DNA from: Acanthamoeba lenticulata
Taxonomy: Eukaryota; Discosea; Longamoebia; Acanthamoebidae
Direction of reading: 5' to 3'
DNA length: 31,117 nucleotides
Assembly: GCA_002179805.1 (NCBI GenBank)
Contig: NAVB01000890.1
Span: forward strand, 1 to 31,117
This document shows, in pieces, positions 8,534 to 19,600 of this stretch. The translations under genes and the position numbers were made by a program. Each line of letters opens with the position of its first letter. Position 1 is the first letter of the stretch. The notes beneath the pieces were generated by a model. That model made no database searches and was not told the origin of the DNA. It saw only the letters and a list, made by a program, of their open reading frames with translations.

Positions 8534-11500
8534 TCAAAGGGCGCGTAGTTGTTGCATGCGCGCCACCAGGCGCTGGGTCTGCGCGTCAAGGCTATGGATG
8601 AAGGGCTCGTCCTGGGCTTCGCCATTCTCGAAGACCTCGTCTTCGTGGCCTCCCTCGGTTCCCTCCACATCATGCTCCTCGCCTTCGATCTCTCCATCGT
8701 CGTCATCGACGTCGTCTGGTCGTGCATCTTCATGATCTTGCTCCTCGTCGGTTAGCTCAAAGCTAAAGTCATCAGCAGGATCGTCACTCAGATCATCGCC
8801 ACCTGTGGACAAAGAAAGGGTGGTCAGCACGTTGTCGCTTCCCATTATGAAGCATCACGATGAAGGATTGGCGGACGGAGAACCTCGCCGAGAGGGACTC
8901 GCATGGGCAGAGAAGAGTGATCGGTTGAGCTTCGACTGGGGCACACTTCGGCCGCCCCGCTCAGGCGTTGCTGTGCCGTTGGCTCGCGCGACTCGGCCGC
9001 GCTTGGGGGTCATCGACAGGTACTCGGGGTAAGGCGACTCCTCCCCGCCGGCGTCGGCGCCTTCGTCCTCGTCTGTGCTCGGCGGCTCGGTGTCGGAAGG
9101 CGGCTGCTGTCGCACGCTCGGCCTGCTGGCAGACGCAGCAGTACGACGACTGCTGCCCCGCGCCGTGGGAGCCGTAGTCGACGACGATGACGGTGTGCGC
9201 AGCTGCGAGGAGGCGCTCTTCTGCACGGACTGACGGAACTGCTGCCAGCTCGGCGACGGCAACACCGAAGGCGCGGAAGACGCCGGCGTGGACGGTAGCG
9301 GCGCTGATTCTCGAGGCACGGGCTCTGGTGAGTGAAGTGCCAGAAGAGGTGAGGAGGGTTCGGGGTTAGAATCGCGGCATTTCATGCTCCCGGGAGGCCT
9401 CCCGCGGCGTACTCTTGGCGGGTGTCGAGGTGGCGGTGGTTGTGCCGTTGGCGGCCGGCTGCGCGGCCATCCGCACTTTGGCCGCCGTCGGCGTCTTCTT
9501 GGCGGCGGCAGTTGTGCTGGCGGGTCGGATGGCAGACTTGGGAGTCTTGGCAGCCACGCTCGCCGTCCCGTTGGAGTAGATGGGCGTGGATGGCGGCGCC
9601 GTGACGTGTGCTGCTGCAGGCGATGGTGCTGCTGCTGCGGAAGACGAAGATGACGAGGATGACGACGACAGGGGAGTGGCGGCCGCCGAGCTGGGATGGT
9701 GGGAAATGCCGTTGGCAGCCAGGGACGCCTGGCGGGGTCGAGCCGGGACGGGGGTGGTGAGGGTGGTCGTGATTGGGATGCGAACTGCCGCGCGTTGCTC
9801 CAGGTAGAGAGCCTCCTTGTCCAGCAGCTGCTGCTCGCGTTGCTGGTGACGAGAGCGAGAGCGCAGCCAGCCGCCCCAGTCATGTGTGCCGGTCAGACGT
9901 CATTATCATCATTGCATCAAGGGCTGCGTGCGGGACATACGTAAAGGATATCTTCCCTCTGCTTGAGCGACTGCTCGCGCGCTTGAATCAATCGTTCTCT
10001 TCGATCGACCTCTTCGCTCTTCCTCTGTTCGTGTGTGTGAATGGTGTGTGAGGCGAAGCAAAAACACGTGAGGGAGTGGAGGAGGGTAAGGAGGAAGGAA
10101 ACACCAACCTTGGCCAACTCGATGGCTGTCACGAGCGCCTCCATCTCACCCATATGGGCATCGAGATGCTTCCGCTTCAGCTCGATGGACTCCTCCGCTC
10201 TCTGTCATTCATTGTGATTAATTCATTGTGGATGATTATGCAATTATCAGCAGCGCAGCCCCAAATGTGTATGTGTGCAAGTACCTTGAGTTGGCGCTCT
10301 TTGTCGTTGTGGTCCCGCGCAAACTGCTTCCTCTGCTCCTCGAGCACTTTGAACCGATGCTCCAAGTGGCGCTCCCTCTCCTCGATCTGCGAGCGCAGGT
10401 GGAGCAGCAAGGTCTCTTGCTGCTTCATCTCGTCCTCCTTGCGCTCAATCGCCTCCATCATTTGCTTCTCCTGCTCCCGCAGCCGCGCCCTCTCGGCCTC
10501 AACCGCTTCCTCCATCTCCCGCCCTGTCCATGTCCCCCATGTCGTTGTCGACGATGAATATTATGGTTAACGCGCAATGGGCCACCAGCAGTGGACCACG
10601 AGTCCGCACCTTTGTTGGCCAGAGCTTCCTCCTTCTCCCGGAGCTGCTGGGCAAGGAGCTCGTGCTGCTCCACCTTCTTCTGGAACTCTTGTATTTGTGT
10701 CCACAGCTTCTTCTTTTCCGCGTTGGTCGCCTCTGCATCCGTGTCCAGAATATAAGAACAGATACGCGCGAGAGCAAAGGAGGGCTGAACAACCTTCGCG
10801 TTGCGCGAGAGCTTGCTTGTGCTGTTCCACCTTGGTGTACTCGTGTTCGATCTTCTTCTCGATCTCCTTGAGCTCGCGGTGCAACTGGATGGCGGCCGAG
10901 AACGCGTTGCTGGGCGGCGCAGGCCCACTACTGCTGCTCATGGTGGTTGTACTGCTGCTGATGCTCGGTGATGGCGGCGGCGGGTCGTCCGCTTTCCCGT
11001 AGTTGGGCATGCGCCCCGCATGGTGAGGTGGAGACGACGTCGTGGGAGGACGGAGGGGAGGCAGACTTGGATCGCCGGTGGCGCCAACAGACGCCGTCGA
11101 CGGTCGCACGCCTGTTGTTGCGGTTGTGGTGGGCGTGGACCCGGGCATCGGTGGCGGCAAAGAGAAAGAAGAAGAACTGGGATATTGTTGATGATGATGC
11201 GACGACGCTGGCGGGGAGGTCGTCGAGTAGGGCGTTGAGAGGATGGTCGTGGTGGAGGGGCTCAGCAGAGGAGAGACTGCAGGCGCAGCCGAGGACGCTT
11301 GGGTCGAGGCTCGTGACGTGTCGGCTGGCGTGCCACTCGAGCGCTGCGACCATCGCGAGTGGTGAAGGCCGCTGGACGTCGAGTCTGTGTACGGAGTGGA
11401 AAAGGACGAAGCAAGTGATGAAGAAGAAGAAGAAGAGGACGAAGAAGAGCCAGTGCCTGTCGGTGCAGCGTGAAGGCCTCTCGAGGTGAAGGAGGAGGAA

Positions 11501-12138
11501 GAAGAGGAAGCAGGGGCGCGGCTTGACAGATACGCCGATGCCGACGAAGAAGGAGGGTCACGCTGCGATGCTGAATAGGCTCCTGCAAAGCGTCCTGAGC
11601 TGCTGCTTCCGACGTGCGAGTGTACTGGCCGACTGCGACCGTCCCCGGACTCCCGCTCATCTGCGTTGAGAAAAGATCCATCGCTAGAAGCAGAAGAAGA
11701 AGGCGAGGAACTTGGTGAAGCGAAGCGGCCGAGGGTGGGCTCGCTGGTCTTGGCATCAGCAAAGTTACGGATCTGCTGCGAAACAGCAGACTCGAGGCCC
11801 TCCAACGTCTGCAGTAGAAAGAGAAGCGACGACGGCTTTCCGTCGGCGCTCAGGCTTGATGGAGACGCCGCAGCTTGCGGAGAGGCCTTTTCTCTAGAGG
11901 AGGTGGAAGAAGAGGGCGAAGTGTTGTCCTTCTGGTATGGTAAATCACGATTACCAGATGAAGCCGGTGATAGAGAGGCACCAGCGCTGAAAAGGCTGCC
12001 GTTATCGGTATTGACGCGGGATGAAGGTGCTGAGGTTGAAGATAGATTAAATTGGGTACTACCGCTACTAGAGCGAGTCCCTGTTGATGGTGCCGAGTAT
12101 GGTGTATATTGCGTGGAAGAGCGCGGATGGCTTTGCAT
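8534..12138 (-). CDS. Ser-rich coiled-coil protein, function unknown
   Basis: Model on the minus strand: 12138-10794, 10732-10610, 10523-10285, 10201-10109, 10024-9941, 9842-9413, 9324-8884, 8802-8534; 1,007 aa. I do not recognise a family. Residues 1 to about 410 are Ser/Thr/Pro/Ala-rich and probably disordered, including Ser runs near 11390-11520. From about 415 to 628 there is a long coiled coil with heptads rich in Glu, Lys, Gln and Leu (RELKEIEKKIEHEY, then EFQKKVEQHELLAQQLREKE). A Thr/Pro/Ala linker and an acidic, Asp/Glu-rich C-terminus (918-1007) follow. This layout suggests a scaffold or cytoskeleton-linked protein, which is inference only. The start is unsure: an in-frame ATG at 12195 exists, but a GTAAGT donor lies between the two, which suggests a 5' UTR intron. 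Confidence 0.75.
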
Positions 12139-12258
12139 GATCAGGAACAAGACAAACCCAACACTTACATGAAACAGCTGTACTCCCTTGGCCAATCTCG
12201 CCCTGACGTTTCCCGCCTAATCTGGTTTTCTTTTTATTTTCTCGTAGTGTTTCTTGTG

Positions 12259-15200
12259 CTACGCGCTGTCCTCGCTCTGCTCGCCTTGGTCGCTGCTGTA
12301 TGAACTCGTATCCTCGTCGTCCTCAAACATGACTTGTTTGTTGGACACTACCTGATGAAAGACCTCCTCCAGCGCTGTGTATTGCAAGTAATGGAATCAG
12401 CTCATGAAGCGTGAAAGGGGTGGCAACACAGGCCGCGTACTCGTGTTGCAAACTCCCCAATCGGTGATACCGCAGCTGTCCTTAGCTGCCTCGATTTGGC
12501 TGAATAAGTGGCCTAGCCTCACCGCCTTCTGTTCGAGCCATCGTGCGCCAAGCGATGTCGTCAAATGAAGGAGCTACATCGTGCAACAGTTGACCCCACG
12601 TACCTTTGGGAGGTAGAAAACCACTGTTCCGCTGACGTCGCTGATTTTCTTGGCGCCAGGGATCATCTTTTTCACGTACCTGGTATTGCACCTCTGAGCA
12701 TCATCATCAACCTCAAAAAGGAATTTGGAAAAGGGCGTACGCGATGGTTCCAGGCTTGTCTGTCGGATCAGCGCACACCACTGACAGCTTGTAGCCTTGA
12801 CCGAACCGTGACTTGAGTTCAGCTGCAGCGCCAACTGCTTGCACACGGCCGTTTGCCATGATTACCTGTGTTGTGATGGCCCTCGATGAGCCCCATTGCA
12901 AGTATAGAGAACTGGGAGTGGGGCGCACGATGCGGTTGCACAAAGCCTCAGCCTCTTCCATAGAATGTGTGGTAAGGATGAGTGAAGCGGTCTTCTTTCT
13001 TGCGTTGATTGCAGACCAGAGTGAGCGCTTCGACTTGGGATCGAGCCCGCTGCACATTGGATTGCAGCACGGAAATAAGATCATATCCTTTTTGTGTACA
13101 TTCAATTAAGGAGGAGCCCACGTACGTGCTGGGCTCATCCAATAGAATGATTTTCGGGTCTCCCATCAACGCTGATCGAACATAGTAAGGTTAGTTCAAG
13201 TAATAGAGGATGTTGTGAGCAGCGTCAACGTACACATGCCCACGGAGAGCCGCCGCTTCATACCGCCAGAGAATGCGCGCACGAGCTTGTTGCGCACGTT
13301 GAAGAGGTTGAGGGACTTGAGCACCTCGTGCACCTCGCGCCTGAGCTTGGCGCCGTGCATCCCCTTTAGCCGGCCATAGAACTGAAGGTGCTCCTTTGCG
13401 GTGAGGTTGCCCCAGACAACGTCATGTTGAGGGCAGATGCCTTGACAAGAAAGCAATTTCATGAGCTAGACGTCCTTGATGCAGGAAATCTACGTAAGGC
13501 AATGCGTACCAGTGAGCAGATGAATGTAGGCCACATCACGAGGTAAGCTGAAACCAAACACGTGGACATTTCCGCTGGTTGGCGTGATCAGGCCGCAGAT
13601 GATGGCCATAGTGGTCGTTTTGCCCTGTTTTGTGCACCACACCGGTTTGGTTCACGAGAAGATCACCTGGACAAAAGAAGTGGAGGACGCACAGCTCCGT
13701 TTGGGCCAAGAAATCCGACGCATTCGTTGGAGTTGATGACAAAGCTTGCTCCTTTGAGTGCCTGCTGGGGCGTCCGCTTCAAGTGTGGCTTTCCCCACAG
13801 CCTGGAGTGGCGTGTAAACGTCAATCAATGTTGAACGAGGGAGTGTAGAATGGTGGACATATGTACACGGGCAGGTAGCGCCACAGCGAGAATGGATGCG
13901 AATCCCAAAACGGCAAGTTGTACTCCTTGGTGAGTCCCTGCACCTTGAGCTGTGCAAGAGTTGGGGCGTGAGAGACGCTGCTCCCCGAATGAGCCTCACC
14001 TCATGGCGAAAATGGTACCGGAAGATTGGCTTGCGAGTGGGCACGTTGGCTCTCTTGTACAACGTCAGGGGGTTGACTCCCGTCGCTTTCCAGGTCACCA
14101 TCTCCGTCATGCGATTGCGAGCCCCAACGAGCCACGAGGTGCTTGACGCCAGGCAGGCGCTTGAGGGGCGAAAGGAAGAAGAGCGGGTGCTTGGGAAGGC
14201 CATAGTTGCCCGGAAAGACCTGGTCCAGGTAGAGACCCAATACGAGCATCACGAGCCACTGCCCTGCGTGCCAACCATAGACCTGGCAGATGTATGATGG
14301 GTCTTGGTTCAAGTCTCCCATTTTGATGCCTGGCCCGTTGAATTCGACCTGCACCCCCCCCCCAAGATCGTGAACCCACGGTGACAGTCAACCACGGTTC
14401 ATTCACGCTGGCTGATGTACAAACACACTCGTACCTCTGATCGGAGAAAGGTCACGGCACGGATAAGTGCGAACGACGGAACGACTGAGATGCCATTGAG
14501 AACTAAAGGAGGCAGGTTAAGGTGAGAAGAACAAAAAGCAAACAGGACAAGTGCGCTTGGTACCGCCAGTGGAGGCAAAGTCGATCAGGCTCTCGATGGT
14601 AAAGACACCCACGATGCACACGCCAACGATGTAGATGTAACCAAATGCTGTGTTGTGTGGGCATGATGTGAGGACGAATGCTCGCGCGTTGAAACATAGA
14701 ACGGCGTTGACGCACTTGTTGCGCTGCGCTCCCGCTGAAAGAAAACAGACAAAAGAAAGGACATGGCGACAAGCGTGTGCCCCCATATGAAGAACATGAT
14801 AAAGTACACGCCAGGACTGTTGATGGTGAACCAGCGGAATTCTGTCGCAGCGCGCAGCGCGTTTCAGTTGAGTCAAGTTGCAAGCATGGAGCAAGAATGA
14901 GCCAGTTGGTGGGGATGGCAGGGCCGCACGGAAAATCCATCCACAGATGATGAGGAAGAGGGCCACGCAGCAGTACAGGAGATAAAACCAAAAGTAATTG
15001 ACCAACCAATAGATCGGCATGCGCAGGCCCATCTGCCATGATCACCAGCAGAAATGATGAGGAAGTCGCCAAAGGAAGTTGCCAAACAAGATCTTAAGAA
15101 GGTCATACCATTTTCATCATCTCTCTGATTCTGTTCTCTTTCTCATAGGCGATAGCCTGTTTAGGACAGTCAGCAAAGAACTGGCAAAGAAGACCAGAAA

Positions 15201-16424
15201 GCTATGGACGCACACTGAGAAATAGAGGCAGGAGTTGATGAAGAATGAGGGTGAAAAAAAGATCCCCGACCAGTCCAGCAACATCAACCTCAAAGTCGTC
15301 CTCCTTCATTGCCATTTTCTTGATCCCAACTGTGCATTTTGTTTGTGAGCGATCATCCTTTTGGAAGGTGGCCAAAGGCAAGAGTGTACCAAAGTTGAAC
15401 AAGAGGCGGGGTGAAGGGAGAAAGGTAGAGAACGCTTGCGAGATGAGGCTCATAGCGCCAACAATATCTCGGCCTCTCGTTATGGTGTAGTTGAAGTACA
15501 CCCCAAACATGAGTGTGGAATTGACCACCGATACATAGTTGAACTCGTAGGCTGTGATGGTAGTGTCCTTTTAGTGGTGGACTTTTTTTGGTCCAAAACA
15601 AAAGTGCAATCATACCTGAGGTGTAGCGGGCAGGCTCGCCCGTGGCAGCATAGAAGACGCTGTCTATGTTGTTGGACGTTCCAGCGTCATTGATAGAATA
15701 GTTGTACGGGCTTGTGGGGACGAGGTCGAGATCCCTGAGGTATGTCTGTGACGCCATGTACTCCACAAACTAACTCAAGCTTAGTTAGTTCACCATCACG
15801 CTGCCAAGTGCCGTGACGGAGGAACCTTTAATGGAAGAAGTGGCTGGTTGATGGCACCCAACAAGCCGCTTTTTCCGGTGCCGTAGGGGTCAAACTGCCC
15901 GATGGGCACCTCCCCACGCATGTCCTCATCACTGTAGAGGATTTCTGCTTGCGGAGGGCGGTAGTTTCCATCCTGCGGTCGGCTCAGACTGTGCACGAAG
16001 GCTTTAGTCAGTCCAGCCCCAAATACATCACAGACACGTACATGAAAAAGGGTGGCTTGGTGTAGGGATGCGGGTAATCGTAGGAAGTCTGGATGTCCGT
16101 TTCTGACCGCACCCATATCTGCAACACGAAAAGGATCACCATCTGGGCGGTAGTATTGGTGAGCAAGCTTGCCTGTTTCAAATATTTGTCCGCCTCGCCA
16201 AATGGGCTAAAACGTACAAGAACGACGGGGGTGAGGCACTGGCAAAGGTTGGTGCCGTAGTTGCGCCTCTGGGCGATGGCACTTTTTGCCAGCAGAGCCC
16301 TGCATTGGTTGACGTAGGAGAGCCGCTTGCGAATAACCTGCCGCAGCTCAGCATTGCTCAGTTTGCTCAACTCCGCAACGTTGTCATCTTCTTGCTCGTC
16401 TTTCTTCGCGTTGGAGTCTTGCAT
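12259..16424 (-). CDS. Half-size ABCA transporter, plant ATH-like
   Basis: Model on the minus strand: 16424-16218, 16142-16042, 15988-15826, 15769-15616, 15551-15390, 15329-15214, 15156-15109, 15032-14930, 14841-14716, 14647-14564, 14502-14435, 14348-14019, 13949-13867, 13801-13693, 13624-13510, 13440-13234, 13171-13126, 13049-12929, 12865-12741, 12679-12604, 12528-12441, 12374-12259; 915 aa, 22 exons. One membrane domain and one ATPase domain, as in plant ABCA half transporters, which are linked to lipid transport. TM1 is near 62-80. A large luminal loop leads to the membrane block that holds AYEKENRIREMMKMMGL (about 304-320). ATPase motifs: Walker A GPNGAGKTTT (614-623), Q-loop Gln661, signature FSGGMKRRLS (713-722), Walker B IILLDEP (733-739), H-loop His769 and the late LEEVF. 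All catalytic residues are present. Less certain borders are at 13867/13801 and the AAG/GCG choice at 12528. Confidence 0.88.
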
Positions 16425-16686
16425 GGGTACTGCTGCAAGAAGGAGAGGAGGTTGCACTTCATGCGCCGCAGTAGCGCCTGAGTGGCTAAAGCTCGGAGTT
16501 CGCTGGAGGCAACAGAAACTGGCCGAACAGTGCGCCTTTTGTTGTGCGCACAATTTCTTCGGCCAGTTTGGTCAAATAAATTGCTAAAACATGACGGGGG
16601 AATGAGCAAAGCATGCTAATCAAAACAGATGACGATTCTGGCAGACCAGGAAGGTCACTACACCGCGTTGCTTAATGCATTGTTCC
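16425..16686. other. Spacer between the receptor gene stop and the ABCA start
   Basis: Both neighbours read on the minus strand, so this 262-bp stretch holds the receptor 3' end and the ABCA upstream region. On the minus strand a short open stretch just before the ABCA ATG (Leu/Arg-rich, about 16425-16500) could be an untranslated or alternative first exon. No conserved motif was seen in it. Confidence 0.4.
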
Positions 16687-19600
16687 TCATACCAGAACAT
16701 CAGACGCGCGTGGTGTCGGACCGGTGGCGTGGGCCTCGTGAAGGAGGGCCTCCAGCTGCACCAACACCTCGTCCATGGTCGGCCGCTTGGCCGCCACCCC
16801 GTGCCAGCACTTCTTCATCAGCCGCCCAAAGGCCTCGCCACCACTGTCGGCAGGAATGAGCGGCCGCTTGCCCTCGAGCACGTCCAACGACACGCCCATG
16901 AAGTTGCGCCCGGCGAAGGGCTGCTTGCGCGTCAAGACTTCCCACATGATGATGCCGAACGCGTAGGTGTCGATCCGCTCGTTGTACTTCTCCCCGCGGA
17001 TCACCTCCGGCGCTGTTTTGTTACCCCCACCACAGCATTAGCCTCTTAATGGAGTTACATGAGCAACATATGATGGATTCATGGAGAGGCACGTACCGGT
17101 CCAGCAGGGCGTGCCGCAGCGGGTCATGGTGATGTTCTCCTCCTTGATCCGCGCGAACCCAAAGTCGGCCACCTTCACGTTCCACGCCTCGTCCACGAGC
17201 AGGTTCGACGGCTTCAGGTCCCGATGCACGATCGCCGGTGACAGCGAGTGCAGATACGCGATTCCAAGCGCGGCTGAGCGCAATAGCTCGAGGCGGCGCG
17301 TCCAGGGCAGCTTGATGGAGTGGTTGGACAGGAGGTCCTTGAGCGAGCCCTGCTTGACGAACTCGGTCACCACGCACAGGTTGGGCGCCTTGATGCACGC
17401 CCCGACGAACAGCACGATGTTCGGATGGTGCAGCTCCGACAAGAAGGCCACCTCGGCCCGGAACTCGAGCATGCGCCGCTCGTCGAGCTTCTGCTTCACG
17501 AACCGCTTCACCGCCACATCGACGCCCTTCCACTGGCCACGATGGACCACGCCAAAGGAGCCCATGCCGACCTGCTTGCCGAGCGCAATCTCGTTGAAGT
17601 CGATCACCCAGCGCACCATGTTGGCCGACGTGAGGAAGTTGTCCTCCTTGAACTCCATCAGGCCCTCGCCCACCGTCGTCTCCAGCTCGTATCGGTCCGA
17701 GCGGTCGCCTTCATCTGAGTGGCGAGACGAGCCCGTCGGCGAGGACGAACCATTTTGGTTCGCGGTCACGCCACCGAAGAAGCGGGCCTCGAGGCCGCGT
17801 GTCTTGACCTCGTAGAGGTTCTCGCCCGAGGGCGAGCCGCTGACGTCAAACCGACCGATCCGGTTGAGAAGGCGCTTGTACGTGTCCGGCTGCGCGACCT
17901 TGAGCTTGGAACAGGCCGGGCCGGAGACAAGGATCTGACCGCCGTGAGTCAGCGCTGTGATGCGCGCCGCCGTGTCCACGGCAGCTCCTGAGTACTCCAC
18001 GCGCCGCGTGGTGGCGTCGCGCTTGCTGCGCGGGGAGCCCACATGGATGCCCATGCGCACGCGCAGTCCGCGGAACAGCATCCGGTCGTCGGTGTCGCCC
18101 CACTCCTCGCCGGCGCCCGGGTGCTCGAGCAGGCGCAACGGCCACTCGGCCTTGAGCAGCGCCTGCTGCGCCTCCATGCACCACTCGACCGCGTTGGCCA
18201 CTTCCTGGAAGGTCATGCAGAACGAGCCCTCTCCACTGTTCTGGTGCTGATGGTGGCCGCGAGCGAGGAGGGCTTCGTAACCGCGGTGCTTCTTGAGAAG
18301 CGAGCGGAGGAGGTCGTTGTGGAGCAGCGTGGCGTCGCGCATGGCCACAGGGTCGTGCTCCCAGAGCGAGGCCGCACGCGCGATGTCCGTGAACACGACC
18401 GCTATTTCGCCCTCTGGCGGGGCGCCAGCCACGGCGTTGAGCCCGGGGGCCGGCCCCGCGGAACTGCTGGCGGAGGACGAGGTCGTGGTCCCGGCCGACA
18501 GAGAGATGCCCGAGGACGTGGTGGATACGGAGGTGCCTCCCAGACTGGAATGCTCGCCGGCGATGGCAGAGAGGCGCGTCATGATCTCGAGGAATGTGGG
18601 CCGGATGGCTGGATCCACGTGCCAGCAGCTGCGAGCCGGAACAAACTCAGTATGGTAGGTCATCTTTTCAAAAACGAACACAGGACGAGAAGCGATACCT
18701 GGTCATGAGGTCGGAGTACTCGTGCGGGATGATGATGTCGTCAGGCATGCGCGGCCGCAGGTTATCTCGAATGACCGCCACGGCCACAGCTGCCGTCCTG
18801 TCACGCCCAATGGTTGCAGTGAGCCCCTCGCCCCACGAACTTTACCAGCAGGAGACGCACCCCATGCCGGCGTAGGGCTGCTCGCGCGTCATCAGCTCCC
18901 ACATGATGATGCCTGTGTGAACGCGGAACCGCACTCGTCAGTTTTTCCGCAAGGAAAGGGAGTGGAGGAGGGGACAAAGTACCAAAGCTGTAGACGTCGG
19001 CCAAGGTGAAATCCAGGTCGGTGGTCTCGTTGAGCACCTCGGGGGCCGTCCAGTGGATGGAGCCCTGAGCCTCGCGCACCGATGCCTTCTGCACCTCCTC
19101 GCGGAACTTGGTCAGCCCAAAGTCGGACACCTTCACGTTCCTGTTTTCGCGAATAAAAATTGCGCTCATTAGTTCCCGGTAGCGACAAAGAACATTAACG
19201 GTAAATAGGGGAGAGGGACAGACCACTTGGCGTCGAGGAGGAGGTTGAGGGACTTGAGATCGCGGTGCACGATGCCTGACGAGTGGAGGAAGTGCATGCC
19301 CTTGGCTGCCTGGTACGCCATCTTCACCTTCAGCTCCATCGGCACCTGTATCATCATCAATCAATCAGTATTGCGTCCGTGTCGTCAACAATTTATGGCG
19401 AAACAAGCGCAGGGCGTACCTCAGGGATGAGCTCGTTGTGCAGCAGCTGTTTCCCCAATGGCGCACGCGAGTGTCAGAAAAAGAGACAGCAACCAGCAAA
19501 CTCACAGTATTCGAGGGAATAGGAACCTCGTAAAGAGAGCCGAGAGCCATGAACTCCATGACGATGCACATCTTGGGCGGCTTCGTGCACGCCGCCATGA

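Noticed and set aside
8855..9883. Continuous minus-strand frame of 342 aa as a separate gene
   Set aside because: Its upstream half is a shifted frame. Splicing 9413 to 9324 joins the true coding frame of the coiled-coil protein to its second half.
14354..14363. C homopolymer as a possible assembly error in the ABCA gene
   Set aside because: It falls within the intron 14349-14434, next to the acceptor, so its length does not affect the reading frame.
17081..18708. Plus-strand open frames of 244, 132 and 221 aa
   Set aside because: They are antisense shadows of the large GC-rich exon that encodes the cyclase and second kinase, whose motifs are unmistakable on the minus strand.
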